This document shows, piece by piece, positions 61,237 to 64,000 of a DNA stretch of 64,000 nt (positions are counted from its first letter, which is position 1; each line of letters starts with the position of its first letter). The translations under genes and the position numbers were made by a program. The notes under the pieces are model-generated. The model made no database searches. It was given only the letters and a program-made list of their open reading frames with translations, and was not told the DNA's origin. Location: assembly GCA_036244855.1 (NCBI GenBank), contig BQKZ01000067.1, forward strand, positions 94,424-158,423, written 5' to 3'. This DNA comes from Temnopleurus reevesii. Taxonomy: Eukaryota > Echinodermata > Echinoidea > Temnopleuroida > Temnopleuridae.

Positions 61237-61254
61237 CCCCCCCCCCCCCCCCCC
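61237..61254. repeat. Poly-C tract ending at the assembly gap
   Basis: Eighteen C in a row, directly followed by N. Sequencing failure at this tract is the likely reason for the gap. Confidence 0.9.
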
Positions 61255-62057
61255 NNNNNNNNNNNNNNNNNNNNNNNNNNNNNNNNNNNNNNNNNNNNNN
61301 NNNNNNNNNNNNNNNNNNNNNNNNNNNNNNNNNNNNNNNNNNNNNNNNNNNNNNNNNNNNNNNNNNNNNNNNNNNNNNNNNNNNNNNNNNNNNNNNNNNN
61401 NNNNNNNNNNNNNNNNNNNNNNNNNNNNNNNNNNNNNNNNNNNNNNNNNNNNNNNNNNNNNNNNNNNNNNNNNNNNNNNNNNNNNNNNNNNNNNNNNNNN
61501 NNNNNNNNNNNNNNNNNNNNNNNNNNNNNNNNNNNNNNNNNNNNNNNNNNNNNNNNNNNNNNNNNNNNNNNNNNNNNNNNNNNNNNNNNNNNNNNNNNNN
61601 NNNNNNNNNNNNNNNNNNNNNNNNNNNNNNNNNNNNNNNNNNNNNNNNNNNNNNNNNNNNNNNNNNNNNNNNNNNNNNNNNNNNNNNNNNNNNNNNNNNN
61701 NNNNNNNNNNNNNNNNNNNNNNNNNNNNNNNNNNNNNNNNNNNNNNNNNNNNNNNNNNNNNNNNNNNNNNNNNNNNNNNNNNNNNNNNNNNNNNNNNNNN
61801 NNNNNNNNNNNNNNNNNNNNNNNNNNNNNNNNNNNNNNNNNNNNNNNNNNNNNNNNNNNNNNNNNNNNNNNNNNNNNNNNNNNNNNNNNNNNNNNNNNNN
61901 NNNNNNNNNNNNNNNNNNNNNNNNNNNNNNNNNNNNNNNNNNNNNNNNNNNNNNNNNNNNNNNNNNNNNNNNNNNNNNNNNNNNNNNNNNNNNNNNNNNN
62001 NNNNNNNNNNNNNNNNNNNNNNNNNNNNNNNNNNNNNNNNNNNNNNNNNNNNNNNNN
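61255..62057. other. Assembly gap (803 N)
   Basis: Run of N. Frames that appear to cross it are meaningless. Confidence 0.99.
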
Positions 62058-63109
62058 ACCCTCCTCAAAGGGCATTATTATTTTTAAATTTAAGATTAAA
62101 TGCTATCAGCAGTAGATAGCAACCAGGTTACAGTAAAAAGAAAAGAAAAAAAAGCTCCAAACATTACTTTAATTAGAACATACAATTCTACTCATTATTT
62201 CATCAAAAGCGATTTCTTGAGACACAAAAATAATTTTTGAATAAGCGGGGACTTGACCCCTCTCCTAACGTCCCAACTGAAAACTCCCATACTCATTTCT
62301 TTATTTTTTTTTCTTTTAAATTTAAGATAACCCTACTTTCTCCCAGGGTCCCCCTATACGCGTGATCGGGTAAAAGCCCTGTTCATTAAGGCCCCTGCTT
62401 TCAAGCCCACTTAACGTTTCCGCTCCCTAATGAACCACGGTGGTTTTCAAACTCGGTGTGTTCCCCCTATAGAACTGGCATTCAACCGAAACAAGTCATG
62501 ATCAAAACTGACGTTAAACTTTGTCTCCCCGTGACCTTTTTTCTTCTTACTTCTTATGGAATCTTCCAATCTTTAGATTCAAGTACTTGTTGAAATGATG
62601 ATGTAAATAGGATGTATACATGTAATTATATTAAGGTAAATGAATACGCAAACGGTTTTGATTGCAAGAAAATACAAATATGCAGCGTCTTTTAAATAAA
62701 AAAAAAATAAAAAATTTGATGTAATTATGGTGTGAGTAATGCGGATGATTATTTACGTAAACATGTACATGTAAACATAAACCTTAATCATATCTCTATT
62801 ATATTTCATTCATTTGATATATTAAAGAGATAGATTAAGTAAAAGTAAATTAAAGAAGGAAACCTACAACAAAACACAGCTTGTTCTGTTCTGGATATAT
62901 CTGGTTGTGCAGGGGTAGTGATAAAGACAATGTATATTGCTATTTTATGTCATTGTCATTCTAAATTTGACTTTTAACCATATTAATATATTCATCGATT
63001 TAGTACGAGGTGATAAATTATGTTCTGAGTGCATTAAAAAGCACTCAAGGTGATATCCCATCAAGAACTTAAACTTTATCTCTCTAAAAACACTTTAATT
63101 TAATAAATT
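62058..63109. other. AT-rich unique sequence, no gene seen
   Basis: No exon, foldback or tRNA-like structure could be supported between the gap and the R3 repeat. Confidence 0.6.
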
Positions 63110-63285
63110 CCGTAAAATTAAGTCGAACGCCAATTCAATGCTCCTTTGTAATGCTATTCAAATCAGAACCAGCTTGTGATTGCTGTGTCCGCACATGCAA
63201 ATGCACGACTATGGATCTATCATGTCTATTGTCCTATGACCCACTTTATTTTTAGGAAAAAGTTTATATCGTGTTTTAAATACAT
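63110..63285 (+). repeat. R3 interspersed repeat, copy 3
   Basis: CCGTAAAATTAAGTCGAACG, CCAATTCAATGCTC, CTTTGTAATGCTATTCAAAT, ACCAGCTTGTGATTGCTGTG and TTATATCGTGTT align with the copies at 37517 and 44059. Confidence 0.75.
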
Positions 63286-63360
63286 TATTGTGACTGTATG
63301 TGCGTGTTGTATTTCGGTGGTATGCTTGTTGAACGGAAACCTCTTGAGGCATTTTTACAA

Positions 63361-63688
63361 TTATGAAATCATTTTCAGATGCGAAAGTACAGCTACCCGT
63401 CTTTCCAATATAACATTGTTTCTTTGTATATTTTATCAAAGAACAAGGGGGATCCACAACATTCTTGGCGTACCTACCCTAAAAATGACAAACAATTCTA
63501 TGTACTTTAAAAGACATCAAAGGTGCAAACTCCTTTTGTGTTGAAAATGCACTTTTTTAAAACACGAAACCATCTTTAGATGTGAAAGTACAACTACCTT
63601 GTTTATATTGTTATTCTTATTATTTCTTACAGAACAAGGGGATAATCACAGCATTCTCTGCGTACCGTTAAAATGACAAACGATTCTT
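63361..63688. repeat. Two-copy direct repeat, about 190-200-bp period
   Basis: Unit 1 (about 63361-63501) and unit 2 (about 63562-63688) share CAGATGCGAAAGTACAGCTA / TAGATGTGAAAGTACAACTA, GAACAAGGGG, CACAACATTCTTGGCGTACC / CACAGCATTCTCTGCGTACC and AAAATGACAAACAATTCT / AAAATGACAAACGATTCT. The second unit ends at the acceptor of the candidate exon below. Confidence 0.8.
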
Positions 63689-63881
63689 TTTCAGCTGAAG
63701 CCCAACAAGCCCTACATATCAGCAGCATGAGCAGACCCCGGCTCTCCGGCGAAGCGGGACTAGTCCCACCTCGATCAGCGTCGGTCCTCCAGATGGCCCG
63801 GTCGCTGATGCGCCAAGCCCGGGTCGCCCAAAACAAACACCCGAAGAAAGCGAGGGGGCAGCTCACACAAACACGACCCAG
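63632..63881 (+). CDS. Candidate exon of an unidentified gene (GC-rich, splice-flanked)
   Basis: From about 63693 the sequence switches to GC-rich DNA, unlike its surroundings, ending at a good donor CCCAG|GTAGGG (GT at 63882). Possible acceptors are TTTCTTACAG at 63631 or TTCTTTTTCAG just before 63693. One reading starts at ATG 63673 (A at -3, AAAATGA context) with peptide MTNDSFSAEAQQAL..., then a basic stretch LMRQARVAQNKHPKKARG. Another frame is also open and reads Ser/Thr/Pro-rich (SPTSPTYQQ ... VGPPDGPVADAPSP), and the minus strand is partly open, so the frame is undecided. No family recognised. It may be a first or internal exon of the next gene, which continues beyond the window. Confidence 0.45.
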
Positions 63882-64000
63882 GTAGGGTTTGGCCTCCAGC
63901 TAAATTATGACTTTCAACAGTGACCAGCTTTTGGTGTTGATCTGCTTTTGTTTTCGCCTTGTTTCGAGATGAAGGGATGGAGAAAAAGAAAAGAGGGGAG

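Noticed and set aside
61097..62119. Long open frames of about 290-320 codons on both strands
   Set aside because: They consist almost entirely of the N gap and have no real sequence.

Overview
This is intron-rich, AT-rich animal genomic DNA, not a bacterial or viral segment. Coding density is very low. Almost all open reading frames are short chance frames in introns, repeats or microsatellites. The dominant texture is foldback (palindromic) mobile elements, simple repeats, tRNA-derived repeats and homopolymer C/G tracts, plus one assembly gap. With an Islet-type LIM-homeobox gene of invertebrate-deuterostome character, this fits an echinoid (sea urchin) genome best. The species call is inference from repeat style and protein similarity, not a database match.

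The one firmly recognised gene is islet (LIM-homeodomain transcription factor, Isl1/2 family) on the + strand. Its last two coding exons are here: a penultimate exon at 20028-20213 (phase 0 at both ends) and a terminal exon at 31760-31927 ending in TAG, separated by an 11.5-kb intron. They encode the C-terminal part of the protein, including the region that in mammalian Isl1 binds the LIM domains of Lhx3. I found no LIM-domain or homeodomain exon in 1-19.8 kb. That stretch is therefore probably intron, with the 5' part of the gene upstream of the window.

Just before the penultimate exon lies a 190-bp tandem copy of its first two thirds plus the upstream intron flank. The copy carries an in-frame TGA at codon 4, yet it differs from the functional exon almost only at third codon positions. 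That suggests it was, or still is, under protein-level constraint. It covers almost exactly the Lhx3-binding segment and is the most interesting object in the window.

Downstream of islet (33-64 kb) is gene-poor DNA with many repeats. There are ten copies (12.9-60.3 kb) of one long-palindrome foldback family, one of them interrupted by a second repeat that is itself interrupted by a third. There is also a roughly 240-bp satellite array (53.6-54.35 kb), a long hexanucleotide array (59.1-59.5 kb), an 803-bp N gap (61255-62057), and a single N at 54828 that separates two 85-bp near-identical copies. Two further candidate exons of unidentified genes, both + strand, are at 47848-48006 (weak) and around 63632-63881 (GC-rich, better supported).
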